A stretch of DNA of 64,000 nt from Rhizophagus irregularis (lineage: Eukaryota > Glomeromycota > Glomeromycetes > Glomerales > Glomeraceae), in NCBI RefSeq assembly GCF_026210795.1, contig NC_089429.1, forward strand, positions 2,418,001 to 2,482,000, read 5' to 3'. The notes beneath the pieces were generated by a model. That model worked only from the letters and a program-made list of their open reading frames with translations, was not told where the DNA came from and made no database searches. The position numbers and the translations under genes were made by a program. Shown here one piece after another: positions 41,283 to 52,789 of this stretch. The stretch's first letter is position 1. Every line of letters begins with the position of its first letter.

Positions 41283-42200
41283 GACTATTAATTCCAATCC
41301 TGCATTACGTTGAGTCATTTTCTTCATAATAGCCATTCTCAGGTTCACTTTCACTATTATCGTTGTCTCCTTCATTTTCTCTATCATCATTTTCGACATT
41401 TTCTTCAATTCCTCTTCCTGTATTATTTATTCTTTCTACTACTTTATTAAAATCAAAAATCAAGCCGTCTTCTGTCCCATTAATTGCATTTGAAATACCG
41501 CAATATTTAAACGAACGCCTAATCAATAACTTTATCCAGCTTGTTACAAGCGAATAAGAAGGTCTTTTAATTTTTCCAGATGGGGTATAATCTTTGATAG
41601 CTTCGTTCATCCAAAGATTATAATGATGTCGTACTTATTTTTTAAAAAAATAAATATAAATTTATTTAAGCAATAAATAAACCAAAATAAAATTACCTTT
41701 GTTATGATACATTAAGTGATTGCAAACGAGAAGTTAGACCACCTGAAATGATCGTTATATTAGTTTTTTTTTTGAACGAAATCTTTGTTTTACGGATGTG
41801 CAGCAAAAGAATCCAATACCAAAAGAAATCTCGGATTACTGTCTCGATTTGCACGTTTTGTCTAAACATTATCCACCAACAAATCATCTCGTTTTCATTC
41901 ATCCAACCTTCCATATTAGTACGGATAATTACACCATCTGGAAAATCCTCACGCGGAATATTTGCAAGTTTAAAAATAATTACTGGAGTAATTTCGTCTC
42001 ATCAGCCATACAATTTAAAACAACAGTGAAATTCGAACGTTCATGCTCAATTAATAAAATTGAAACAGTTCTTGCACCATTTTGTTCAGCTATTAGCTAT
42101 TGCAAATTGAATGACATTGGCGTTCATTCATGTTTGCGATTAAAGATAATGGATAATTATGCTCTCTTCGATAAAATATTACATATGATAAAAAATTCAC
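41283..42200 (-). pseudogene. Decayed pogo/Tigger-type (DDE_1) transposase
   Basis: The minus strand, read across frameshifts, gives the landmarks of a DDE_1 transposase in order: ERSNFTVVLNCMADETKL, PVIIFKLANIPREDFPDGVI, EGWMNENEMI, TIISGGLTSRLQSLNVS (the IPGGLTSxLQPLDVS motif), then SFKYCGISNAINGTEDGLIF and an acidic tail. There are at least two frameshifts, and the N-terminal DNA-binding part is missing here. It is a dead copy, probably of the same broad family as the fragment at 36095. Plus-strand ORFs here are shadows. Confidence 0.75.
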
Positions 42201-42207
42201 TTTGTTA

Positions 42208-43100
42208 CTCTACATAATGTTTTGAAAGCCGTTGGGTAACTGTTGTTCTACTTCTATTAACCAAATTATAGCGAGACATAAAGCCATTAACCACCTTTGG
42301 ATTCCGATTGTAACCACATCGGAATCGGAGCCAATAGTTCCCAAAAAGGACATTTGGAAGCCTCGATATATGGTTTTATTTAAAACATGAGTGCGAGTCT
42401 GTATATTGGAATAAGCTACTATTTCTTAATTCCTACATCACTAAATTGTTTCCTTGAGGAGCGAAGGGCGTCCAGTTCATATCTTTGTTGGTGTCACCTA
42501 TGAAAAACAATATTTGGGAAGAATTGAAAACTAGCATATAAAATCCTCCAGCATTATCCTCCGGCTTTAAAATCCTCGAGAACACTGTACCATTAAAAAA
42601 ATGGCAATCCCCGTTTTTCCTTGTTAAATTACTAAACATTTGCAATGATAATAAGTCAAAAAACATTTTTTGTTTGGCAAAATCACTAAAACTTCTATAA
42701 TATTTGGCATACACAATTTCAAGATTATCATAAAGCATGTTGCAAATGAGCATAGATGGAGGGTTTCTATTATCTTCCAACGTCACAGATAACTTAGGGG
42801 GATCATATATCATTTTATGTATATTATATGTGATGACTCCTACCAAACCAGCAGTCAGAAGAAAGAAAACGATCATCTTAAGTATTCTTGTACTAGGAAC
42901 GCTTCGAGTATTGCCAGCAATGAAATAATTAATGACTTGTTTACGAAGATTGGGTAACTGAATGATTCGTACAATGAATATAAGAATTATAATGGATACA
43001 AAAATTATGGCTACTGTTATGGCAAAATACCGATTTCTCCATTGAGAGTCTCAAACCAATCATGATTAACAAAGCTACCAGAATTGAGAGTGTCGTCCAT
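42208..43100 (-). pseudogene. Membrane protein gene, frameshifted
   Basis: From the ATG at 43100 the frame reads MDDTLNSGSFVNHDWFETLN, then breaks near 43040. The next frame carries YFAITVAIIFVSIIILIFIV (first membrane segment), KMIVFFLLTAGLVGVITYNI (second) and a long extracytoplasmic-looking region with YAKYYRSFSDFA, NLTRKNGDCHFFNGTVFS, GGFYMLVFNSS and WTPFAPQGNN. Past a stop at 42433 another frame continues with NKTIYRGFQMSFLGTIGS and a hydrophobic stretch to 42208. Two frame breaks imply a pseudogene, or sequence errors in a real gene. I believe related membrane proteins exist in Rhizophagus but cannot name a function. Confidence 0.6.
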
Positions 43101-44538
43101 ATTGTAAACTTAGAGTTTTATTATTAAAATTTATTCAATTTATTCAAATTTTTTGTACAAAAAAAAGTATGTCAAGAATATTAATTTTTTTTCGATTCTG
43201 AGATCTTAATTTAGAGAATTCAAAATATTCTAAATTGGTTTACGTACTCTAATAATTGTTGCCATTATAAATTCCAAATAAGACGGTTACCCCTGGTAAA
43301 AAATACATTGTGAATTGATACGTGAAATTTTACCACGAACAAATTCCTGATGATCGTATCCTAAATTGGTATGTACAGTGTTAATAATTTTACTAATCGG
43401 CGTTAACCTTAGTCTATTTTTGGAAAAAACCTTGGATCTTTACTTTTGAAAATGACGCCACCCATGCAATGTCGGAACTCGGAAAGCTCACAATAATTCC
43501 GTTAGTTCCTTACAATATTAAGGTTTTATATAATAAAAAACCCGGTGTATACATTGTTTTATTGTTCTATTTATTTATGAAACACGGAAAATACATGGAA
43601 GAAAAAAATTATTTAACCCATTTCAGAATAGAACAATAGTTTTAATGTGTGTGTAAAACAAAAGACCGACGTTGTTGAAATTGTTTTCTAAAAATTTCTT
43701 GCATTTTGTTATTATCCTATAATGAAAACAATTTTGTATTATATGCAAAAGTTAATTTTAAGTTTAAACATAGGTTTCAACAAACTATCATTTAAAATTT
43801 ATTAAAGCTTTTAAACAATTGTAACAATTAGCTAAAACTAAAACAATAAATTGTTTAAACAATTTTAACACTTGGTTTCAGTTGAGTCGACATCACTACT
43901 TGTGGAGTGATATATTATTAGTATTCCAAATCAAACAAAAACAATAAAAATTATTATACTGTAATAATTGTCCAGTAATTATATATATCTACGCAAACGC
44001 TTTATACACTGTTTCCTAACAGGATATTTTCCACAACAGCTTAACGCTGGTTATTTAATCACGCAAGGACCCAGAAATATATATAAAAGGGTCAGGTTTG
44101 AGTTTGCGTATTTTGAACTAAAAAAATCATGAAAATCTTTCTTTTTTTAGATAATTTCTGATAATGCCGGTCAGAATTTTATTTCCTATTATAGTATCTG
44201 ACTGACATTATCATAATTCCGGCCCTGAAAAAATGCGTACAGCTCATAGTAAAAAATTTTTTTCATCACCTGACCCCTATATATATATTTCTGTGTACTG
44301 ATTTAGAGCATTAAGGTAAGTACTATGTAATTGATGAAATAAAAGCAAGGTAGAGCATACTATAAAAGAAATAAATTCATAAGTTAGTATCATATTAATT
44401 ATTAGTTGAAAATGATGCATTATTGAAATAATATTACACTGGCAAACAATCTCAAACTTATTAGTTATACAGAAGAAACTTTTATTTATTATAAATAACA
44501 ATAATTTTATTTATTTTAAAAGTCATTGTAATAATTAA
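43101..44538. other. AT-rich spacer with a MITE
   Basis: No gene supported. A diverged MITE lies at 44066-44299. Confidence 0.5.
44066..44299. mobile_element. Diverged hAT-like MITE copy
   Basis: About 234 bp, related to 13794-14006. It starts AGGACCCAGAAATATATATA and ends TATATATATTTCTGTGTACT (imperfect inverted ends). It shares AAAGG-TCAGGT, GAGTTTGCGTAT, AAAAAAATCATG and ATTATC-TAATTCCGGCCCTGAA with the other copy. No 8-bp duplication is recognisable, consistent with an older insertion. It sits about 240 bp from the 3' end of an F-box pseudogene. Confidence 0.75.
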
Positions 44539-46081
44539 TACATTTCATATATAAATTCATCAGTTTCAATACTTAAATCACAATAATTTTGAACTATAAT
44601 ATCATATAGTCTAAATTCATTTACTTCATCTTTTAAAGAAAACAAGTCAACAATAATTTCAATGAGAGCCAAAAACTTAATTCTCTTCTTTTTCATAATA
44701 TATTCCTTTATATAAGATAAATTATTCTTGTTTTCTAATTCTTCTTTCTTAGTATCTTTGATTAGTAATTTATTAATAAAGTGGTTTGTAAATTTTTCAA
44801 GAATTTGTCCTAAATTTTGTAATACAACTGAGCTAAGATTAACATTATCATCAGCATCAATACTAATATAATTAAGACTTAGCTCAACTTTTTTAACTAA
44901 CTGAAATATTTTATAAATATTCAGATTTTTAAATCCATAAAATTTTAAGAATTTGATATTTGTACTACAATATTTTATAATTAATTCACTTGTAATAATG
45001 ATGATCCATCAACTAGTTCAAGTCCAAAGTTTTCTAAGTAATTTCCAAATTTTTGTAATAATAGTTGTAGTTGGTCAGTTAAGGGTTCTTCATCAATAAA
45101 TAAAGATTTTAATTTAAATGGTTCAGTTAAGTTAATAATTTGTTGAAAAAAATTAGAATCTAGAGAATAACAATAAAGAATATGAATAGATTCTAAAATA
45201 TTTAATTGTTCAAATATCTCATTTGAGACAACTAAATTTTTAAAATTAATCAAATAAAATATAATTGTTCTTAAAGTATTTGTACAATTAGGATTCTTTG
45301 ATAATAATAATGAATTATATAAGGAAAGGCTATTAAAATTCAATGAAATTTTTTTGAGATTTTGTTGTGAATCAATTAAATGACATAAATCTTTTCAAAT
45401 GTTTGGAAATGATGTGTAAATAGAAAATAGAGTGATGATATTGAATTGCAATTAGAACTTAATAATTTTAAAAGTAGGTTAAATAAAATGTACTAAATGA
45501 GTAAAATTTAAGATAAAGATTTCTAATATTGTAAATGAAATTTGAATTTAAAGCTAATTCAGAAACAATAGTATCAAGATAAGTACAATTATGTGTAATA
45601 TCAAGAGTATGTAAATTTGCTTCATTTTCATTGAAAATTTTAATTAATGACTTATAAATAAATTTTACAAAATCATAATGCTGTGAATGTTTAATATTAG
45701 CTAAAAGTGGTTTGAATTTTTTGACATCTGAAACCCACATTGTTATAGAATTATAAATTTTATAAATATCTAAATATTGAATAAAACTGGAATAATTAAA
45801 TAATATATTTGAAGGAAATAAATCATTATTAATTCCATATTTCTTTGATTGTATTTTATCATCATCACTCAAATTATATAAATAAACTTCAATATAGTAA
45901 TAATTTTTAGGATATTTTAATGAAAATGGATTTTCCCATAAAAATGGAAAATTGTCATACGACACCATAATCTATTAACTAAAATACATGAATGTAATGT
46001 TGAAAAGTCATTCCGAAAATATTGTATAATTTCATTTGTTATTTCAGGTAACTCTCCTGAAAATATTTTCGTACACGCCAT
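44539..46081 (-). pseudogene. F-box / LRR-like pseudogene
   Basis: The ATG at 46081-46079 still reads MACTKIFSGELPEITNEIIQ with an intact first part of the F-box, LVNRLWCR. A 2-nt insertion near 45950 then shifts the frame. Further fragments follow in two other frames (FLWENPFSLKYPKNYYYIEV at about 45950-45470; LRTIIFYLINFKNLVVSNEI and KPFKLKSL-type blocks at 45340-44980) and the C-terminal KEYIMKKKR-type end near 44700. At least three frame breaks show it is dead. An LTR begins 50 bp upstream, where the conserved upstream block would have been. Confidence 0.88.
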
Positions 46082-46130
46082 AATATTGTGAGCAAAATAG
46101 AAAAAAGGGGGAAATGTTTTAAATTTTAGA

Positions 46131-46731
46131 TGTGGTAACTAAGATAGGAGTGGCTTAACTGGACGGCTAAATCGTCTGATCAGCGATAAATCACATTGCC
46201 ACCTTGATCTACAACAAATAGTGAAATAGTATTTTATTAATTTATTTAATAATACAGTAATATAAAATATTGACACGAGTAATAATCAACACAATGCTTG
46301 GTTAATATAATAATGTAATACTAAAAATTATAAAAATAGAATCTCAAAAATCTCCTTTTTACTTGATCAAATACGCTTCATAAAAATTGTTTGGTCTTTC
46401 TTTCTAAACTCTTCCAATATTGATTTTGGCATCCTTTAATTTTAATAAACCCTTTTCATTTTCATGGTTCCCGTCAAAAATATAGTTTTCCACCTTTGAT
46501 AAATTTTAAATCCCAAAAATTGATCTTCAATCCCATTTCTTATTATAGTAATATCCCGAACATAGTTCCCAAATCTAATCTAAAAATAAATCCGAACACA
46601 AGAATAGTTTTACATCGTTACGGATGTTACATTCCACAATTATAACTTTAAAATTTTCTACACTTTTAAAAACTAAATATGATACTGCGCCCTACAATTA
46701 ATAAATTCACTAGGTAATTCCTGGCATTACA
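46131..46731 (-). repeat. Diverged LTR upstream of the F-box pseudogene
   Basis: About 600 bp. Shared landmarks with the full-length LTR are TTGCCACCTT, TATTTTATTAATTTATTTAATAATA, CAATGCTTGGTTAATA, and near the end ACTAAATATGATACTGCGCC, CTACAATTAATAAATTCACT and GGCATTACA. It is in antisense orientation relative to the plus strand. The start position is approximate and no duplication was found. Confidence 0.7.
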
Positions 46732-46734
46732 CCG

Positions 46735-47325
46735 GAGGGCAAAATTGGTCGGATGGTGAATTTGTTCGAGAGACGAATTTGTACCGAATTTTGAACGATA
46801 TATAAGGACCGATTTGTGGAGAATTTGGGAAGATATACAGTTTTTTATTTGATATAGAAATAAATATACGAATATTGCAAAGCGCCGACCCTATAAAAAT
46901 GTTTGTCCGAAATATTTGGAATGGATCAATTTTCCGGACACTCGCACGCTATTATAAAATATTTGTTAAAATTTAATACAAGATGCGGAGATTGAGAATT
47001 TTTAACCGCATAAAAAACGTACAATATCATGCAGTGGTTGGACAATATTTTATATAGGACGAAAGAGGTAGTAATATTGTATTTTATTGTTAACGAATAA
47101 ACCCTGCCGATTTGTTTCCGATTTCTCATATTAAATCTATCTTATTTTATCGCGTTGTTTATTGTCATTTGTTGACTTGTCGCTATATTTCGTTTGTACA
47201 CTTTATTACTGATTGTTCTCATATATTCTGAATTATCTCACCACTTGCTATTTAAACGTCATATTGCCTTACCGCTTTTTAACCGATCTTTACTTATTCT
47301 TCTGTTACTATCTAACCATAGAAAT
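46735..47325 (-). repeat. Retrotransposon leader joined directly to an LTR
   Basis: On the minus strand, 47325-47045 resembles the leader at 14817-15155 (AGTAACAGAAGAATAAG, AAGATCGGTTAAAAAG, AAGGCAATATGACG, TATTACTACCTCT). It runs on directly towards the LTR at 46731, so gag and pol are missing. This is an internally deleted or rearranged copy. A 5' LTR beyond 47325 was not found. Confidence 0.55.
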
Positions 47326-47759
47326 GTCTAAATTTTTACAACAATTCACATATATAGAACTACAAGATGTAAATTTTCGAGCTTCATAAAATATTACATG
47401 TGAATTTATACTCATACTTTTTCGATTACTTTTCATTCTCATTGACATACTTAAAAAGCTCGTCATTGGGGAAAAAGATATCAATGTTCATTAATAATGA
47501 TTAATTACGACAAATTATTTATGTTTTTCTTAAAAATTCTAGGAAATATCATCTCTATATATTTTGGTGACGATTTTTATATTAAATAATTTGAATGGTT
47601 TGCTTTAATAAATGTTGAGGCCTGCTTTTTCATGATCAAACATAATAGGATTTGTCTCCCGGCGCTGTTCTTTAACGTTAATTAGGATAGATCGATACTC
47701 CAAAGGTTTTCCACCGATAAATGCTTTGCGCAACTATATGCACTGATATATAAATAAAA
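47326..47759. other. AT-rich spacer
   Basis: No feature that I can support. Confidence 0.5.
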
Positions 47760-48110
47760 GAATCTTTGAACTATAATATTATTTCCTTTACATCGTCTTT
47801 TGAAAAAAATCCGAATTCATCCGTATAGTATTTATCATTAAACACATGTGGCAAAATGTAAAATCTTTACAACTATGAAATTCAGCTTTACCTTTAATTA
47901 ATGATTTCTTAATAAAAGTATTTTGTGAATTTTTAAAAATATTTCCAGATCATTTATCCAAAAAGCAAGCGTTAAATATAAATATTCTAATTTGAAGTCC
48001 CAAGTTTTTTGTAATACATTTGGACTTGCACATGAAATAGTATGAAAATCCTCATTAATTAATATTATGTTGATTATTTTCAATGTTCCAAGAAACATTA
48101 ACAAGGCTTT
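47760..48110 (-). pseudogene. F-box relic fragment
   Basis: The minus strand reads TWDFKLEYLYLTLAFWINDL and EIFLKIHKILLLRN, matching the TKLEYLSLSLEINTNDFEIF part of the intact genes. A C-terminal piece (TTTGAACTATAATATTATTT, 47765 onward) is next to it. The middle is lost. It is a heavily decayed fragment only. Confidence 0.7.
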
Positions 48111-48662
48111 GTTGACATCCTATTTTATTGCGTCATCACTTGATATTTGACTTTTATTTTAAAGATTGGATATGTACCGGGTTTTCAAAAATTGGATTTT
48201 TGGTCGAGATTCAGGAAGAAAGCCGTAATAGGGACAAGGATTTAGTTTTTGAGGGTTTGGGAATGGGTTAACAGATGAATATTAATTGCAGGATGAAAAC
48301 TGGGCGCAATCTAATCAAATGTTGGTAAAATGAGTTAACGCTTTTGATGAATAATAATTATTTTAGATATTCATAACATATTTATTAAAATTTATACAAT
48401 TTAAAATAATAATCAAATGAATAATTTATAAATAATTTTTATTGCAAACACTAATGAGTTGTTGCACAATTGCCTTGTTGTCACATAATATTTTATAATA
48501 AATTTATAATTATCTTTATTTAATAATTGAAAAGTCCTATAAATAAATAGAGAATTGAATTATTTTAAATTACAAACTAAGAATCTTTTTACTACTCTAA
48601 TCTTAGTGTTTAAATAATTTAATAAATAGTAAAAAAATGAATTTATTTTCAAGTAAATTAAT
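48111..48662. other. Spacer before the kinase 3' end
   Basis: AT-rich. No feature supported beyond the last exon of the neighbouring kinase gene. Confidence 0.5.
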
Positions 48663-50900
48663 TTAAAATCCATCTAAAGAGAATAAATATATTAGTAAAT
48701 AAATATAATACATTATTTTAATATTATTAAAAATATTAAATTTATAAACAAACCATCGGGAGTTTCTTGTTTATCTTTCTCTTCTGAATGAAGATTTGGA
48801 TTATTTTGTACTTCATCTATATAAATAAGATAAATTAGAATAATAATAATAACTGATCATTATTATAAATAATTTATTTTACTTACCATTATTACTAATA
48901 TTTGATCGTTGCTGCATTATTTCTCTCTCGTAGTCATTTTGAACGTCATCTATTATTTAATAAATCAAATTTAATAAAATATTTGTTCTTATATTCAACG
49001 AAACGAAAATTATTTAAGGCTTTACCATTCTCCATTTTCAATTTTTTAAATAATCTAGATGATTCTTTACTATCATCATCTGTAATCAAGATATAAATTA
49101 GTATTTATTCGTTATAAAACTCTAATATAAGAATAAATTACCTTTAAAATTAATTTTACTTGATTTACTAAGATTACTAGCTATAATGAAAATCAATCAT
49201 ATGTTATTTTATTTATATAAAATTCAATATTATTTTAATAAATACTTACCATTACTAGAAATACTAAAATCATATGATCTAGTGGTATAAAATGCTATTT
49301 TAAAAAAAAAGATTATTAGTTAAAGGATTTATACTAAAACATTATTAACTTTATATTACCTTTTTGTTCTTCTATTATTATTCAATTAAAAAAAGTATTG
49401 TTAATTATAATGTTAAAGAAAAAAAACCAAATAGTTAATGAACATTAAAAAGCATACCTTCTGTTGCATTTTTTGGTTCAGGTAGATTTTCAAAATTATG
49501 AATTTTACTTGTAAATATTTTACTACTCATGATATTGCTTGTTTTTTCGTCTACTTGTATTATTGTTTGAGGTAGTTCATCAGGTTTATTTCGATAATAT
49601 AACATAATTTCATTCATCTTATTACAAAGTGTATTAATATCAGGCCTTTTTAATGGATTAGCATCCCAACATTGTTCCAGTAGACTTTTAAATTCGGAAG
49701 GAATTTCTGAAATAATTTTTGGTCTTATACCATCAATGATATTAATTGCAAGAATATAATCATGTTCATAATTCATAAATGGAGGTTGCCCAAATGAAAT
49801 TTCCCACATAAGCATTGCAATACTATAAATATCAGATTTATAAGTATACCCTTTTCCATTAATAACTTCGGGAGCTATGTAAGGAAGATTTCCATATATA
49901 CTTGTTGATGGTTTGTCTGCAGGACCGCAAAATCCAAGATCACTAATACGCCAATTATCATTAAACTGTGAATATAATATATTTCCAGAATGCAAATCTC
50001 TATGAATTGAATTCTCTTCATGAATCCAATAAAGTTTATCAATAATTGAAAAAGTAATCTTAATTCTTTCATTCCATGTAAGTTGATTATGATTTTGTTG
50101 TAAATATTCTCTTAAATTTACATCAAATTTTTCCATTACAAGTAAATAATTTCCATTTGATGGATTTTGTGTTAAACCAAAACATTGAACGATAGATGGA
50201 TATTTGTTGCCTAACGTTAAATGTGATTTAGCCTTTAAAAAATAATAAATATTATTATTAACAATAAAATTTTAAATTTAAGTTCTTTAAATATTTTTAA
50301 CTTACAAACCTCTTCAAACCAATTTTGACTTGCATTTTCAACATTTTTTAATTCTTTAAGTATTACAGCATGAGTTCCAAATCTTATTAATTGTTGCTCT
50401 TTAGAATTCCATTCTTTATAGTATCCATCAATCCAATCTGCTGTATAAATCTCTGAGAATCCACCTTTTGTAAGATATTTAATATTTTCTAAATTATTAA
50501 ATGGGATCCATTCAATAATAACATTTGGTCTAAGTGTTTCCATTTGACAATTTTTTATTAAATTATCAATAACATTATTTCCAGAAGTCCAATTTGAAAA
50601 ATTAGATTTTAAATAATTTCGAACACAATATTCACAATATAATGTAGCTAAACATTTTTGGTTACAATTTTCACAAATTCTTCTTGTCCCTTCATTATAA
50701 ATAATTTTATCTCGGTCATAATCTTTATTAGTTATTCTTATTGCTTCAGTTTTTTCTTCTTCTGTAAGAGATTTGTCAGCAAGAATGAATTGTTTCATAA
50801 ATTCGTATTGTTCATGAAGGCCAACGTGAATATTATAATCAATTGACGTAAATGATCTACTAATTACTGCTCGCATTAATTCTTCCCGAATATTGGACAT
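48663..50900 (-). CDS. TKL-type protein kinase with zinc ribbon and microexon tail (9 exons)
   Basis: 550 residues. Exons on the minus strand: 50900-50310, 50232-49458, 49371-49360, 49294-49250, 49180-49142, 49079-49026, 48949-48887, 48816-48754, 48673-48663. All introns are GT-AG and every tail intron is in phase 1, so the frame stays open to the final TAA. The N-terminus has CENCNQKC...CEYC and NWTSGN, IIEWIPFNNL. Kinase features: YLTKGGFSEIYTADW, AVILKELK, catalytic loop IHRDLHSGNIL (intact HRD), ISDLGFCGPA (DFG is DLG), YIAPEVINGKGYTYKSDIYS and CWDANPLKRPDI. The tail is polar and acidic (for example DDDSKESSRLFKKLK). The canonical HRD suggests an active kinase. Its role in signalling is inferred from family only. 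Confidence 0.9.
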
Positions 50901-52789
50901 TTTTTGTAAAAAAAAAAAGAAATATTTTTAAGTGCAAAAAAAAATAAAGTTTCCATAGACGGTTAAACAAATAAGTTGTGCAACCTCCAAAATTTAAATA
51001 TTGTCTACCTGTCAGTCATGTGCTGCATGTGCTGCATTGTAAATAAAAAAATGATCATCTGATCATAAAATATAGACAAAATAATCCGTCATTACCGGCA
51101 ACTTGGATCCTTTAATTTTTTATTATATACGTGATGTAAAAACTACAAAGGTACAAATGACGTTAAGGTTAAGCTTTTGTAGACAAGAATTATTTATTTT
51201 GATGTTTTTGGAAAAAAACCTATTTTATCGAATCATCATAGAATTCAAAAAATGGAAACACCTTCAAATTCATAATAAAATAAAATTTCAATTGTCATAT
51301 TTGTGATGATGATTGTCTATGTTATCAATAAATTTCAATGGTAAATGGTAATAAAAAAATATTAAATATTTAATAATGGATTAATTTTCTTTCTTTTTTT
51401 CAACAATATTTATTTTAGTTATTACTTGGGATAATTTTTTTTATTGACAATTGATGTTAAATGAGCCAAATTTGAAGTTTCGAGTGAAAAGACGAAATAA
51501 AAAATTCAATTTTGATTATAAAGTTTTTATTTGCATAATATTTCGATATTATAATATAGTAACATATTTTTCAGTCAAAATTTATTGCCTCTTTCGTAAC
51601 ATAATGAGCTTATAAAAAATTAAAAGTTGACCATATTTTAGATAATTTCTCTATTCATTAAAACTTTTTTAAAAAAAATTCAGAAATCATCTCTTGATAA
51701 TTTTTTATTGCAGGAAAAATAAAAATTATTATAGTTGGAGACTAAAGTCACTAAATATTTACGAGTATACTATCCATTTTTTAGGTATATCTGGATGACA
51801 TTATTGATTGACTATATCTATTTGGTGAACGACTCTATAAAATGATCCTTATTTAAACATCATTTTTTATTCACTTTTTAATGCAATAAAATCATTTACT
51901 AGGACTTCCTAAGAATTTTAGGTCATTAGAAAATTATACTCACCATTTGCAATTTGTATAAAATTCTTGAAGAATATCCTAAGGGTTCACAAGTTTTTTG
52001 TAAACTTTCCAACTTTCCAAAATACTGAGCAAATATAAAACAATAGATATTATTATTAGCAAAGAACAATCGCATTATATATTGAAGTGAAATTGGCTGT
52101 GATCAATATGATAAGGTAGTAGACTAGTAGGTAAAATTTATTTATTCATCGATGCATTTTTAAACAACTTACAGTATTCTAATTATTTTTTTTTATTTAA
52201 TTTAGTAATGTAAGTAAGATTCGATTCAATTCATCATATTTTCTTTCATTAGCAGCAAACAATTAAAAGCACTTTTAGAGTTATTTAAACTGACGTTTGA
52301 TAAATGAAAATATTGTACCATGTTAAAACCAAAAACAGAAATAACACATTTTAGAGAAGTTTATTGGTCTGGCTATCACGTGGAATATTACTTAACCCTT
52401 TCAATATCTGTATATTTTCGAAAACGTATTTAAAGATTTATTTTATTTTATTTTTTTTCTTAACATGACAAAAAGGATTTGGTGATTAATTATTTATCAT
52501 ACCGCAATATTTTGCAACAATTTATGTTAACCTATTATTACCTTTAAATAGTAAGTAAGCCGTCATTCCCTATTAAACGAAAAATTTCATTAAATCATAT
52601 TAGTAAGTTTAAGAGCGATACCACATACTATGTATCCTAACGGTCGTGGTAATTTTTACGCCAAGCTTTTAACTAATTAAAACAACTAATAATAAATGGT
52701 AAACCAATTTTTAAAAACCCAATAATTTATTAACTTTTAAAAAATAAAATAATAAAAATTTATAACATATAAAGATTTTAATAAAATAC
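50901..52789. other. AT-rich spacer
   Basis: No gene, RNA or clear repeat that I can support. Short ORFs here (such as 51103-51306) have no coding character. Confidence 0.5.

Noticed and set aside
41748-42217. Plus-strand ORFs of 93 and 139 codons
   Set aside because: They are shadows of the decayed transposase, which is recognisable on the minus strand.
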